Source: Silicimonas sp. (GTDB lineage: Bacteria > Pseudomonadota > Alphaproteobacteria > Rhodobacterales > Rhodobacteraceae). From it: a stretch of 64,000 bases of DNA. The notes beneath the pieces are model-generated. The model made no database searches. It was not told the origin of the DNA and saw only the letters and a list, made by a program, of their open reading frames with translations. Shown one piece after another: positions 7,781 to 17,243 of this stretch; the stretch's first letter is position 1, and each line of letters starts with the position of its first letter. The stretch lies in the NCBI GenBank assembly GCA_022826385.1, contig JAJDUZ010000066.1, positions 62,001 to 126,000 of the forward strand, written 5' to 3'. The position numbers and the translations under genes are program-made.

Positions 7781-9169
7781 ATGACCGATGACGCAAATTC
7801 GATGTGGGGCGGGCGGTTCGCCGCAGGTCCCGATGCCATCATGGAGGCAATTAATGCCTCGATCGGCTTTGACCAGCGTTTGGCCGCGCAAGACATCGAA
7901 GGCTCGCGTGCCCATGCTGCCATGTTGGCAGCTACGGGCATTCTGAGTGATAGCGATGCCAAGGCGATCCGGGAAGGTCTGCTCACGGTCTTGTCAGAGA
8001 TTGAAAGCGGATCGTTCCAGTTTTCGACGGCCTTGGAAGACATTCACATGAACGTCGAGGCACGGTTGAAAGACCTGATCGGTGAACCCGCCGGGCGGCT
8101 TCACACGGGCCGCAGCCGCAACGATCAGGTGGCCACCGATTTCCGTCTGTGGGTCCGGGGCCAGTGTGATGCGGCCATATCCGGCATCCGGGCGCTGCAA
8201 AAAGCTCTGGTGGGGCAGGCCGAGGCCGGGGCCGATTGGGTCATGCCGGGCTTCACCCATTTGCAGACGGCGCAACCGGTGACATGGGGCCACCACATGA
8301 TGGCCTATGTCGAGATGCTGGGCCGCGATGCCTCGCGGTTCGAGGATGCCCGCAACCGGATGAATGAAAGCCCGCTGGGGGCCGCTGCCCTGGCCGGGAC
8401 ATCCTTCCCGATTGACCGCGAGATGACGGCCAAGGCGCTGGGGTTCGACCGGCCCATGGCAAACTCGCTGGATGCCGTGGCAGATCGCGACTTTGCGTTG
8501 GAGTTTCTTTCGGCCAGCGCGATCTGTGCGATGCACCTGTCGCGGTTCGCCGAGGAACTGGTGATCTGGTCGTCGGCGCAATTCCGGTTTGTCGCCATGT
8601 CGGATCGCTTCTCGACGGGATCGTCGATCATGCCGCAGAAAAAGAACCCGGATGCCGCCGAACTGGTGCGCGCCAAGATCGGGCGCATCCTTGGGGCGAC
8701 GGTCGGGCTTTTCACGGTGATGAAGGGGCTGCCGCTGACCTATTCGAAGGACATGCAGGAAGACAAGGAACAGGTCTTCGACGCCGCTGACAGCCTGATG
8801 CTGGCGCTGGCCGCAATGGAGGGCATGGTGCGCGACATGAGCGCCAACCCCGAAGCGCTGCGCAGCGCTGCCTCGTCCGGCTTCTCGACCGCGACCGATC
8901 TGGCCGATTGGCTGGTGCGCGAAGCTGGCCTGCCGTTCCGCGACGCACACCATGTGACAGGGCGGCTTGTGGCGATGGCCGAAGACGCGGGGATCGACCT
9001 GCCCGATTTGACGCTGGACCAGATGAAATCCGCTCATGACGCGATCACGGATGATGTGTTCACGGTCTTGGGTGTGGACAACTCGGTCGCCAGCCGCACA
9101 TCCTATGGCGGCACGGCGCCGGAACAGGTGCGTGCGCAAATCGCCCGTTGGAAGGAGGCGCTCACATGA
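7781..9169 (+). CDS. argH: Argininosuccinate lyase
   Basis: 462 residues, the usual length. It splits argininosuccinate into arginine and fumarate, the last step of arginine synthesis, in the cytoplasm. The fumarase/aspartase superfamily signature [12 protein letters not shown] is intact, along with [12 protein letters not shown] and the catalytic-loop region [13 protein letters not shown]. The start at 7781 ([13 protein letters not shown]) fits the family; an earlier start would run into the divergent gene. Its TGA overlaps the ATG of the small lipoprotein downstream (ATGA), so translation is coupled. Confidence 0.97.
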   Translation: MTDDANSMWGGRFAAGPDAIMEAINASIGFDQRLAAQDIEGSRAHAAMLAATGILSDSDAKAIREGLLTVLSEIESGSFQFSTALEDIHMNVEARLKDLIGEPAGRLHTGRSRNDQVATDFRLWVRGQCDAAISGIRALQKALVGQAEAGADWVMPGFTHLQTAQPVTWGHHMMAYVEMLGRDASRFEDARNRMNESPLGAAALAGTSFPIDREMTAKALGFDRPMANSLDAVADRDFALEFLSASAICAMHLSRFAEELVIWSSAQFRFVAMSDRFSTGSSIMPQKKNPDAAELVRAKIGRILGATVGLFTVMKGLPLTYSKDMQEDKEQVFDAADSLMLALAAMEGMVRDMSANPEALRSAASSGFSTATDLADWLVREAGLPFRDAHHVTGRLVAMAEDAGIDLPDLTLDQMKSAHDAITDDVFTVLGVDNSVASRTSYGGTAPEQVRAQIARWKEALT

Positions 9170-9318
9170 AACGTCTGATGGTACTTGCTTTGTTGCTTTT
9201 GCCCGCTTGCGAAGACCCGACCTTGGGGATTGGCGCGACGATCTCCAGCGGCGGTGTCAACGTCAGCCCGACTGTGTCCGGCCGTGTCGGCGACGTAGGT
9301 GTCGCGGTCAGCCCATGA
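9166..9318 (+). CDS. 50-residue lipoprotein downstream of argH
   Basis: A very short gene starting inside the argH stop (ATGA), with GGAGG (9154-9158) eight bases upstream. It encodes [15 protein letters not shown], a classic lipoprotein signal with lipobox LPAC, then about 35 residues rich in Gly, Val, Ser and Thr ([19 protein letters not shown]). It would be lipidated on Cys15 and sit on a membrane facing the periplasm. The function is unknown. It is the first of three overlapping small genes after argH. Confidence 0.75.
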   Translation: MKRLMVLALLLLPACEDPTLGIGATISSGGVNVSPTVSGRVGDVGVAVSP

Positions 9319-9446
9319 TGCGGGCAGTGCTTCTGATGGGCGCTTTGGCCCTTGCAGCCTGCGGGATCGATGGCCCACCGTCTGCGCCCGAAAACGCGAT
9401 CCCGGATGACGGCATCGCGGGCGTCGGCGTCGTAGGCACGCTTTGA
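9315..9446 (+). CDS. 43-residue lipoprotein
   Basis: It starts in the stop codon of the previous gene (CATGA). The protein begins [16 protein letters not shown] with lipobox LAAC at Cys16. The mature part is only 28 residues (GIDGPPSAPENAIPDDGI...). The second ATG at 9318 is an equally possible start. Its own stop overlaps the start of the DUF2834 gene (TGATG). Tiny lipoproteins of this kind are often missed. The function is unknown; the overlap chain shows co-expression with argH. Confidence 0.7.
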   Translation: MMRAVLLMGALALAACGIDGPPSAPENAIPDDGIAGVGVVGTL

Positions 9447-9763
9447 TGTCACCTCTGCGCATGCTTTATCTGGCGCTGGCGATCTGGGGCGCGATCCATC
9501 CGATGTATTGGTTCGTGACCTATATGCGCGAGACCGGCACGGGCCTCTCGGGCCTGATTGATGCGTGGTATGTCAATGCGTCGACCACCGGGCTGACATG
9601 GGATCTGACGATTGCCGCCATTGCCCTGACGATCTGGATCATTGCGGAAACATGGGTGCGCAAGAACTGGTCGGCCCTTATCGCGATCCCGGCAACCTAT
9701 TGCATCGGGGTCAGTTGCGGGCTGCCGCTGTACTTGTTCCTGCGCACACGGAACGTGGACTGA
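9446..9763 (+). CDS. DUF2834 family small membrane protein
   Basis: 105 residues with three hydrophobic segments: MLYLALAIWGAIHPMYWF, LTIAAIALTIWIIAETW and ALIAIPATYCIGVSCGLPLYLFL. The length, the E-x-W-x-R-K motif after the second segment and the G-x-S-x-GLPL(Y/F)L ending match DUF2834. The ATG at 9446 shares its first base with the upstream TGA (TGATG). An in-frame TTG at 9443 is less likely. Probably an inner-membrane protein of unknown role, translated together with argH and the two lipoproteins. Confidence 0.82.
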   Translation: MSPLRMLYLALAIWGAIHPMYWFVTYMRETGTGLSGLIDAWYVNASTTGLTWDLTIAAIALTIWIIAETWVRKNWSALIAIPATYCIGVSCGLPLYLFLRTRNVD

Positions 9764-9766
9764 CGC

Positions 9767-10225
9767 CTAAGCAATATGCGTCACGACCTGTGATTTCACG
9801 GAATTGGCGATGAAACAGGCGTCGTGCGACGTGTGGTGCAGTGCCTCAAGCGCGTCGCGCGTCGGGGCCTCTGTCGACCACGTGACTTTCGGATAAAGGT
9901 CGACCCGCGAAACCCACATGCGCCCGGGCTCATCCTTGGTCATCACACCCACGGCCTCGTCCGTGTAGGTGTCGACCGCGAACCCGGCGCGGCGGGCGAA
10001 GTCGACGAAGAACAGCATGTGGCAGGACGAGAGCGAGGCCACGAACGCTTCCTCGGGATCGACAGCGTGTTCCTCGGACCAAGGCAGCGGCACGATCCCG
10101 GGCGAGGCCGAGGCTGGAACCACCGTGCCACCGTCAAACGCCCACTCGTGCGCCCGGCTGTACTGACCTTTCAACACGTCGCCGGATGCGGCCCAGCGGA
10201 TGGTCGCGCGATACTCGTGGCTCAT
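9767..10225 (-). CDS. OsmC/Ohr-family peroxiredoxin-like protein
   Basis: 152 residues. The OsmC fold has the two reactive cysteines expected for thiol-dependent organic or lipid hydroperoxide reduction: the peroxidatic-type Cys in ASLSSCHMLFF (about residue 69) and the second in HDACFIANS (about 136). Family features include DPEEAFVASLSSCH. It is cytosolic, with no signal peptide. It converges with DUF2834 (three bases apart) and diverges from lysA across a 71-bp gap that should hold both promoters. Confidence 0.9.
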   Translation of the reverse strand: MSHEYRATIRWAASGDVLKGQYSRAHEWAFDGGTVVPASASPGIVPLPWSEEHAVDPEEAFVASLSSCHMLFFVDFARRAGFAVDTYTDEAVGVMTKDEPGRMWVSRVDLYPKVTWSTEAPTRDALEALHHTSHDACFIANSVKSQVVTHIA

Positions 10226-10296
10226 TGGCCTGACCTCTGGTGTTGCGTGTGTTCGGTCTTGCCTCTATCACGCAGCGCCGAACCTTGGGGAGAGCC

Positions 10297-11568
10297 ATGG
10301 ACCACTTTTTGTATCGCGACGGGGTGCTTCACGCCGAAGACGTGCCGCTGGCCGAGATTGCGGCAGCGGTCGGCACGCCGTTCTATGTCTATTCGTCGGC
10401 CACCCTGACGCGCCACTACAAGCTCTTCGACGAGGCGCTATCCCCGCTGGATCACCTTGTCTGCTATGCGATGAAGGCGAACTCGAACCAGGCCGTGCTG
10501 AAGCTGATGGCCTCGCTTGGCGCTGGGGTCGACGTGGTTTCTGGCGGCGAATATGCCCGTGCAAAAGCGGCGGGTTTTCCGGGCGAGCGGATTGTCTTCT
10601 CGGGCGTCGGCAAGACAGTTGCCGAAATGGAAATGGCACTGGAAGGCGGCATCCGGCAGTTCAATCTCGAAAGCGAACCCGAGATGCGGCAACTGTCCGA
10701 AGTCGCCCAGCGGCTGGGCAAAACGGTGCCGGTGACCGTGCGGGTGAACCCGGATGTCGATGCGAAGACGCACGAAAAGATCGCAACCGGCAAATCCGAG
10801 AACAAGTTTGGCATCCCCATCGCCAAGGCCCGCGAGGTCTATTCGGAAATTGCCGCTTTGCCAGGTCTCGAGGCAATTGGCATCGATGTGCATATCGGGT
10901 CGCAATTGACCGACCTCCAGCCGTTCGAAGACGCCTATCGCATGGTGGCTGATCTGACCCACACGTTGCGTGCGGATGGGCATGACATCCGTCGCCTCGA
11001 TCTGGGCGGCGGGCTTGGCATTCCTTACGAGCGCTCCAACACCGCGCCACCGCTGCCGGTGGAGTTCGGGGAACTGGTCAAGCGGACCGTCGGCGACCTT
11101 GGCTGCGAGATCGAGATCGAACCCGGGCGGTTGATTGCCGGGAATGCCGGGCTGCTGGTCTCGGAAGTGATCTATGTGAAAGAAGGCGACGGTCGGAATT
11201 TCCTGATTCTGGACGCCGCGATGAACGACCTGATCCGACCGGCCATGTACGGCGCGTATCACGACATTCTGCCGGTGATAGAACCGGCAGCGGGCGCCGA
11301 ATTGCACCCGATTGATGTCGTGGGACCGGTTTGCGAAAGTGGTGACACATTCACCAAGCAGCGCAAATTGCCGCCAATCGAAGCCGGCGGGTTGGTCGCG
11401 TTCCGGTCCGCCGGGGCCTATGGTGCTGTAATGTCATCAGAATATAACACGCGCCCCCTGATCCCTGAGGTTCTGGTGCATGAGCATCAATTTGCCGTCA
11501 TTCGCGCCAGACCCAGCTATGAAGAGATCATAAACCGAGATACCATTCCGGCATGGCTCGAGGGCTAG
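10297..11568 (+). CDS. lysA: Diaminopimelate decarboxylase
   Basis: 423 residues, fold-type III PLP enzyme. It converts meso-diaminopimelate to L-lysine and CO2. The PLP lysine is in CYAMKANSNQAVL (about residue 60). Other signatures are HIGSQL, DLGGGLGIPY, EPGRLIAGNAG and the C-terminal catalytic GPVCESGDTF. The ATG at 10297 follows a GGGGAGAG ribosome-binding site and gives the usual length. It is followed, 33 bp later, by the TIGR02302 gene on the same strand. Confidence 0.97.
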   Translation: MDHFLYRDGVLHAEDVPLAEIAAAVGTPFYVYSSATLTRHYKLFDEALSPLDHLVCYAMKANSNQAVLKLMASLGAGVDVVSGGEYARAKAAGFPGERIVFSGVGKTVAEMEMALEGGIRQFNLESEPEMRQLSEVAQRLGKTVPVTVRVNPDVDAKTHEKIATGKSENKFGIPIAKAREVYSEIAALPGLEAIGIDVHIGSQLTDLQPFEDAYRMVADLTHTLRADGHDIRRLDLGGGLGIPYERSNTAPPLPVEFGELVKRTVGDLGCEIEIEPGRLIAGNAGLLVSEVIYVKEGDGRNFLILDAAMNDLIRPAMYGAYHDILPVIEPAAGAELHPIDVVGPVCESGDTFTKQRKLPPIEAGGLVAFRSAGAYGAVMSSEYNTRPLIPEVLVHEHQFAVIRARPSYEEIINRDTIPAWLEG

Positions 11569-11601
11569 CTTTCTTGGCGCCCGGCCTTATCTTGACGGTA
11601 T

Positions 11602-14211
11602 ATGACCGACGCGCAGGATCTTCCGAAAGACGCTTCTGACCGCCTGAAATGGCCGGTCCGTCTGACTTTTGTCGGCCTTTTGGCCGAACGGGTCGTACGC
11701 AGCTTCTGGCCGCTTTGGACCCTTGTCCTTCTGGCGCTTGCAGCGTTGCTGTTGGGCTTGCACGAGGTTCTGCCGCTTGAGGCGGTGTGGGGCCTTGTCG
11801 TTCTGGTCGTTGTTGGCGGGCTTGGAACCTTTGCAATCGGTGTGCGTCGGTTCGAGTGGCCTTCGTGGGGCGAGGCGATGGACCGGGTGGACCGGACCAT
11901 GCCCGATCGCCCGATCACGGCGCTGGCTGACACGCAGGCCATTGGTCAGGGCGACAGCGCATCGGAAGCTGTCTGGAAAGCGCATATCGACCGGATGACC
12001 GCGCGTCTCGACGGCGCCAAGCGGGCCGAGCCGGATTTGACCCTCTCGACGCGGGACCGGTTCGGTCTGCGCTATGTCGCCCTTCTGGCCTTCGTGGTTG
12101 CGGTTCTCTTCGGGTCGTTCCTGCGGGTCGCCAGTGTGGCCGAGATTGCGGGCAATGGTGGTCAAACACTGGCCGCGGGTCCGGCATGGGAAGGCTGGGT
12201 CGAACCGCCGCTCTATACCGGCAAGCCGAGCCTTTACCTGAACGACATCGACCGCCCGTCCTTCACGGTGCCCGCCGGGTCGCAAGTGACCATCCGCTTC
12301 TACGGCGAGGTCGGTGCGCTCGCCTTGCACGAAACGGTGTCGGGCCGGACGGCTGACATTCCACCGGCAACCGATCCGGTCCAGACCTTTGACGTTCTCG
12401 ACAGCGGCGAAGTGCGGATCGAAGGGCCGGGGGGCCAATCGTGGACAATCGAGGCCGAGTTGGACACGCCGCCGATGATCGAGTTCGACGGACCGATCTC
12501 GCAAGGCGAAGCGGGCCGCATGGAAGCGCCCTTCAGTGCCGACGATGATTACGGTGTGACTGGCGGGCGGATCCAGATCACGCTCGATCTGGGCGAAGTT
12601 GTGCGGGAATACGGCCTTGCCGCCGACCCTGAGGCGCGGGAACCCATCGTGCTGGACCTGCCGATGACCATTTCCGGCGACCGCACGGACTTCGACGAGA
12701 TCGTCATCGAAGACTTCTCGGAACATCCTTGGGCCAACCTACCGATCAAGGCCGAGCTCTTTGCTAATGACGCAGCCGGACAGGAAGGGCTGTCGGCCCC
12801 GCAATTCGCAACCTTGCCGGGTCGTCGCTTCTTCGATCCGTTGGCCAAGTCGATCATTGAGCAACGCCGTGACCTTCTGTGGAACCGCAGCAATGCGAAG
12901 CGCGTGTCACAGGTTCTGCGCGCCGTGTCGTTCACGCCCGAGGACGTGTTCCGGTCAGAGACCACCTATCTGAAGCTGCGTTTCATGGTGCGGCGTTTGG
13001 AAACCCGCGTCTCGATTGATCGCATGGATGATGACATCGTCACCGAACTGGCGGATGCGCTTTGGGCGCTGGCCTTGGAGATCGAGGAGGGCGACCTCTC
13101 GGACGCTTTGGAGCGGCTGCGCCGGGCGCAAGACCGGCTTGCCGAGGCCATCGAGAATGGCGCCACCGATCAGGAAATTGCCGAGCTGATGCAGGAACTG
13201 CGCGAGGCGATGCAGGACTATATGCAGCAACTGGCCGAGCAGAGCGACCCGTCGCAACAGCAAGACCAGGCGCAGGGCGAGATGCAGGAAATGTCCAGTC
13301 AGGACCTGCAGGATATGCTGGACCGTCTGCAGGAGCTGATGGAGCAGGGCCGCACGGCCGAGGCGCAGCAACTCTTGGATCAGTTGCGCCAGATGATGGA
13401 AAACATGCAGGTCACCCAAGGCCAGCAGGGGCAGCAGAGCCCGGGCGAGCAAGCCATGGAGGGGCTGGCCGAGACCTTGCGAGAACAACAAGGCCTGTCA
13501 GACGAAGCCTTCCGCGACCTGCAGGAACAATTCAATCCGAACGCTCAGCAAGGGCAGTCCCAGCAGAACGAAGGCCGGAGCGGCGATCAGGGCCGGGGCC
13601 AACAGCATAGCCAGGGCCAAGGTCAGGGGCAGCAAGGCCAACAGGGACAGCAGCCGGGACAACAGCAGCCCGGTGGGCAACAGCAAAGCCAGAACGGTCA
13701 ACCCGGAAGCGGCGAGGGCAACTTAGCCGACCGGCAGCAAGCCCTCCGTAACGAATTGAACCGCCAGATGCAGAACCTGCCGGGCGCGGGCACACCGGAA
13801 GGCGATGCGGCGCGCGACTCTTTGGGTCGGGCTGGTGATGCCATGGATGAAGCCGAAGAAGCGCTACGGAACGAAGATTTTGCCGGTGCCCTCGACAATC
13901 AGGCCGACGCGATCGAGGCCTTGCGCGAAGGCATGCGCGAACTGGCCGAACAAATGGCCGAGCAGCAACAGCAACAAGGCGGCCAGCAGGGCGAGCAAAT
14001 GGGCCGGGCGAACCCGAACGGGCAGCGCGACCCGCTTGGCCGGGACGTCGGGCAGAATGGTCAGGTCGGGACCGACGAGCAATTGCTGCAAGGGGACGAT
14101 GTCTATCGCCGCGCGCGGGAACTGCTGGACGAGATTCGGCGCCGTTCGGGCGAACAGCAGCGCCCAACCGAAGAGCTTGAATATCTCAAGCGGCTTCTCG
14201 AGCGCTTCTAA
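11602..14211 (+). CDS. TIGR02302-family (DUF4175) membrane protein with Gln-rich repeats
   Basis: 869 residues. Two transmembrane helices near the N-terminus (about 35-75) and another near 155-175 precede a large, probably periplasmic region. The middle is helical with many coiled-coil-like Met/Gln/Glu repeats (MQELREAMQDYMQQL). About residues 545-720 and 790-805 are extreme Gln/Gly low-complexity sequence built from short QGQ-type units. The C-terminus is folded again (RARELLDEIRRRSG). The family is typical of alphaproteobacteria and its function is unknown. It follows lysA as in related genomes. Confidence 0.88.
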   Translation: MTDAQDLPKDASDRLKWPVRLTFVGLLAERVVRSFWPLWTLVLLALAALLLGLHEVLPLEAVWGLVVLVVVGGLGTFAIGVRRFEWPSWGEAMDRVDRTMPDRPITALADTQAIGQGDSASEAVWKAHIDRMTARLDGAKRAEPDLTLSTRDRFGLRYVALLAFVVAVLFGSFLRVASVAEIAGNGGQTLAAGPAWEGWVEPPLYTGKPSLYLNDIDRPSFTVPAGSQVTIRFYGEVGALALHETVSGRTADIPPATDPVQTFDVLDSGEVRIEGPGGQSWTIEAELDTPPMIEFDGPISQGEAGRMEAPFSADDDYGVTGGRIQITLDLGEVVREYGLAADPEAREPIVLDLPMTISGDRTDFDEIVIEDFSEHPWANLPIKAELFANDAAGQEGLSAPQFATLPGRRFFDPLAKSIIEQRRDLLWNRSNAKRVSQVLRAVSFTPEDVFRSETTYLKLRFMVRRLETRVSIDRMDDDIVTELADALWALALEIEEGDLSDALERLRRAQDRLAEAIENGATDQEIAELMQELREAMQDYMQQLAEQSDPSQQQDQAQGEMQEMSSQDLQDMLDRLQELMEQGRTAEAQQLLDQLRQMMENMQVTQGQQGQQSPGEQAMEGLAETLREQQGLSDEAFRDLQEQFNPNAQQGQSQQNEGRSGDQGRGQQHSQGQGQGQQGQQGQQPGQQQPGGQQQSQNGQPGSGEGNLADRQQALRNELNRQMQNLPGAGTPEGDAARDSLGRAGDAMDEAEEALRNEDFAGALDNQADAIEALREGMRELAEQMAEQQQQQGGQQGEQMGRANPNGQRDPLGRDVGQNGQVGTDEQLLQGDDVYRRARELLDEIRRRSGEQQRPTEELEYLKRLLERF

Positions 14212-14381
14212 GCCTTCCGGGCGTGGGAATACCCTGCAATCAAGGTTAACGCGGCAGCGTCCCTTTGAACGTGAGTAATCACTAAAACGTGGGAAAGTCC
14301 TTAACCACAGGACATTCTTCCTCCACAACACATCTTATGACGGAAGGCCAACCGGCCTCGTGCGGTTGGATACGCTCCGCC

Positions 14382-15530
14382 TTACTGCGCGGTGCCCGCC
14401 AGCAACCCATCAACCCAATCACGCAGACCGTTGACCTGATCAACATAGGTGATCATGGCACCCTCGGCGTCGGGCAGGGCACGTGCAATCGCTGGCGCCT
14501 GCGCATAGGCAAAGATCGCGGCTCCGACAACGAACAGAACCAGAAGGAACCCGATGCGGAACCCGGACCGTTTGGAAGCCTCGGGATCAGGGTGGCCCGC
14601 CGGTGCGGTCTTCAGGGTCGAATTGATTTCTTCGATGTCCGGCAGAAGATCGCGCCGCGGTTCTTCGTAAGCGTCGTCTGTGTCGGGATAGGACACCAGC
14701 CGGCTCTTGTTGGTGTCTTGCGCCGTGGAGACCGGTTCGTCATCGGCTTCGACGTCTGGAGGTGTTTCGCCCATATGGGCCATGCGGGCGCGTAGAGCGC
14801 GGGACGGGGTGCGGCGGTTGCGAATTGTCTCAAGACCAAGATCGCCCTGCGTCTCGAGCGACTCGGACGGCGGTGCACGGCGTTGCGACAGTTCGCGCTC
14901 GGCCTCTTCTCGCAGAATGTCGAGCGCGGCGGCGTCCGCCGGTCGGCGCGGCGCGGCAGCGGCTGCCACAGGAGTGTTCTCGGACGCCTCGGCGTCGTCG
15001 ACATCTTCAGCTGGGTCGTCGGCTGCGGAACCGTCTGGCTCGTCGGCCGCTGAACCGTCGGTGTCTTCGGCCGCGCCCTCGTCGCTGTCCGCGCTTGTGG
15101 CTGCGGCGGTGACGGACCGGACAACGTCTTCGACATCTTGAGCCGGTTCAATCTCGTCTTCCGGCTCAGGATCACTCTCGGCATCTGTATCGTCGCCGAA
15201 CCCTGTCTCGTCGTCGTCAAGGAAGTCTTCGCGGCTCAGGTTCTCGGGGCGTGTCGCGTGTCGCGGGGTCTCTTCGCTGGGCGCAGGGATGTCGAAATCG
15301 TCGTCATCCGTGTCGTCGTAAGACGACGTGCCAAAGTCATCCTGCTCGTCCGTGGCCGCAGCTGCGACTGTGTCTTCGGCATCCTCAAACGTTGCATCTG
15401 TGCCACGCGGGCCGGGCAACTCGAACCAGGTGTGACCGCAATTCGAGCATTGCACATCGCGCCCGTCCTCCGGGATCATCGACCCGTCGATTTCGTATTG
15501 GGCGCTGCAATTCGGACAAACCAGCCGCAT
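14382..15530 (-). CDS. MJ0042-type zinc-ribbon protein with one transmembrane helix
   Basis: 382 residues. The first 40 residues form a zinc ribbon (VCPNCSAQYEID...VQCSNCGHTWFE; two CxxC pairs). A long, very acidic, low-complexity middle (about 45-230) follows, rich in Asp, Glu, Ala and Thr. A single membrane helix lies near the C-terminus (IGFLLVLFVVGAAIFAYA, about 325-345). The zinc-ribbon plus single-helix layout is common in alphaproteobacteria, with unknown function. It is divergent from ftsE. Confidence 0.85.
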   Translation of the reverse strand: MRLVCPNCSAQYEIDGSMIPEDGRDVQCSNCGHTWFELPGPRGTDATFEDAEDTVAAAATDEQDDFGTSSYDDTDDDDFDIPAPSEETPRHATRPENLSREDFLDDDETGFGDDTDAESDPEPEDEIEPAQDVEDVVRSVTAAATSADSDEGAAEDTDGSAADEPDGSAADDPAEDVDDAEASENTPVAAAAAPRRPADAAALDILREEAERELSQRRAPPSESLETQGDLGLETIRNRRTPSRALRARMAHMGETPPDVEADDEPVSTAQDTNKSRLVSYPDTDDAYEEPRRDLLPDIEEINSTLKTAPAGHPDPEASKRSGFRIGFLLVLFVVGAAIFAYAQAPAIARALPDAEGAMITYVDQVNGLRDWVDGLLAGTAQ

Positions 15531-15684
15531 TTCAAGTATCCTCGCCTGACCCTCTGTGCCTTTACAGCTTGTGGTCGCCTGCCTTTTTCAAGTTTCTAGC
15601 ACCTCGTTGACGCGCGGAAAAGGCGCAGCGTTGAACCTGTCGATGATCTCGGGCAAAAGCACCATACCTGCACGGAGAGGCGAC

Positions 15685-16359
15685 GTGATCGAGCTGGACA
15701 AAGTCGCGATGAGCTATGGCGGCCGGACTTTGTTCCAGGACGTGTCCCTGTCCATTTCGCCCGGCAGTTTCCACTTTCTGACCGGACCGTCCGGTGCGGG
15801 AAAGACCACCCTGCTGAAACTGTGTTCACTGGAACTGGGCGCACAATCGGGACATCTGAAATTGCTGGGTCAGGATGTGCAAGGCATCGACCGTGACCAG
15901 ATCGCCCGCATGCGCCGCCGCATCGGGGTGGTTCACCAGGACAGCCGCTTTGTCGATCACCTTTCAGTTGCCGAAAACGTCATGCTGCCCGTCGCGGTTT
16001 CGGGCCGCAGCACGGATGTCAGCGGAGATCTTGGCGAGCTTCTGGGGTGGGTTGGTCTGGCCGACGCGGCCGAAAGAACGCCGCCGGAATTGTCGGGCGG
16101 TGAACGCCAGCGCGTGGCTTTGGCCCGCGCGATCATCCTTTCGCCCGAGATCGTGCTGGCTGACGAGCCGACCGGCAATGTCGATTGGGACATGTCTTTG
16201 CGGCTGCTTGATCTTCTGATCGAGCTCAATCGGCTGGGGAAGACCATCCTGTGCGCGACACATGATCTGAACCTGATCCGCCATGCGAAATCGCGCGTGT
16301 CGGCGCGCGTTTTGCGGATCAAAGATGGCGCCGTGGCGCTGGCGGGGGCGGGCTTGTGA
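15685..16359 (+). CDS. ftsE: Cell division ATP-binding protein FtsE
   Basis: 224 residues from a GTG at 15685 with GGAGAGG four bases upstream. Longer in-frame starts reach back to 15556 but would give an extra 43 residues not seen in FtsE. ABC ATPase: Walker A GPSGAGKTT, signature LSGGERQRVALARA, Walker B IVLADEPTGNVD, H-loop ATHD. It partners with FtsX to control peptidoglycan hydrolases at the septum. The stop overlaps the GTG of ftsX. Confidence 0.95.
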   Translation: MIELDKVAMSYGGRTLFQDVSLSISPGSFHFLTGPSGAGKTTLLKLCSLELGAQSGHLKLLGQDVQGIDRDQIARMRRRIGVVHQDSRFVDHLSVAENVMLPVAVSGRSTDVSGDLGELLGWVGLADAAERTPPELSGGERQRVALARAIILSPEIVLADEPTGNVDWDMSLRLLDLLIELNRLGKTILCATHDLNLIRHAKSRVSARVLRIKDGAVALAGAGL

Positions 16360-17243
16360 GCCGGTTGCGCGATTTCCTGATCGGCGATCCGACAGCCACC
16401 CGGATCGTGCCGCCTTCGGGGTTCACCGCGGTTCTGACGATCGCGAGTGCCGCCGCGATGGCGTTTCTCGCGGTGTTCGCAATTGCCCTGCATTTGGCCA
16501 CGGGCGAGCTTGCCGCGCGGTGGGAGGCGGAACTGGCCGGCACCGCGACCGTCCGCATCCCGGCCTCTGAAAACGCCGAAGCCGATGCAGCGGCGGTGCT
16601 GACAGCCCTGTCGCAGACGCCGGGGATTGTCGAAGCGCGTCGTCTGACCGACGAGGAACAGTTGGTCCTTCTGGCGCCGTGGTTCGGTGACGGTGTGCCG
16701 CTGGACAGGTTGCGCTTGCCGGTCCTGATCGAAGTTCTGGAAACCGATGCAGGCCCGGACGTGACCGGTTTGAGTGAACGAATTTCGGCAGAAGCCCCCG
16801 GCGCCGTTTACGACAACCACAGCCGCTGGCGCGTGCCCTTGGCCAACGCGGCCTCGCGGCTGAGGCAGCTTGGCGCGGTTTCCCTTCTGCTGATTGCTGG
16901 GGTCACGGCGGTGACGATCGCGCTGGCAGCCTCGTCAGCCTTGGCGGCGAACGGCCAGGTGATCGATGTCCTGCGTATCGTGGGCGCGCGCGACGGCTGG
17001 ATCGCCGCGGCCTTTACGCGCCGGTTCACCATGCGCGCCTTCGCCGGTGCCTTGGGCGGCACGATCATTGGCATGATCGCCGTGGCCTTGGTGCCGGGCG
17101 GTGTGGAAACCGGGGTGCTCAGCGGGCTTGGCTTTGACGGGCTGCAATGGCTCTGGCCGCTTCTGGTGCCGTTCGTGGCCGCCGGTCTGGCCTTCGGCGC
17201 AACATGGGTGGCGGCGGCGCGTCGTCTGAAGGAGGACGGATGA
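16356..17243 (+). CDS. ftsX: Cell division protein FtsX
   Basis: 295 residues, GTG start overlapping the ftsE stop (GTGA). An N-terminal helix (about 25-45), a periplasmic domain of about 110 residues and three further membrane helices at about 170-290 give the FtsX topology (AVSLLLIAGVTAVTIALAASSAL). It is the membrane half of the FtsEX complex, which couples septal ring assembly to cell-wall hydrolysis. It runs into plsC through an ATGA overlap. Confidence 0.92.
   Translation: MSRLRDFLIGDPTATRIVPPSGFTAVLTIASAAAMAFLAVFAIALHLATGELAARWEAELAGTATVRIPASENAEADAAAVLTALSQTPGIVEARRLTDEEQLVLLAPWFGDGVPLDRLRLPVLIEVLETDAGPDVTGLSERISAEAPGAVYDNHSRWRVPLANAASRLRQLGAVSLLLIAGVTAVTIALAASSALAANGQVIDVLRIVGARDGWIAAAFTRRFTMRAFAGALGGTIIGMIAVALVPGGVETGVLSGLGFDGLQWLWPLLVPFVAAGLAFGATWVAAARRLKEDG

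Noticed and set aside
11587-12726. 379-codon minus-strand frame across the TIGR02302 gene
   Set aside because: No domain, many Arg/His runs typical of antisense shadows in GC-rich DNA.
13225-13730. Gln-rich repetitive stretch as a CRISPR or tandem DNA repeat
   Set aside because: It is coding low-complexity sequence inside the TIGR02302 gene, in frame, without spacers or fixed repeat units.
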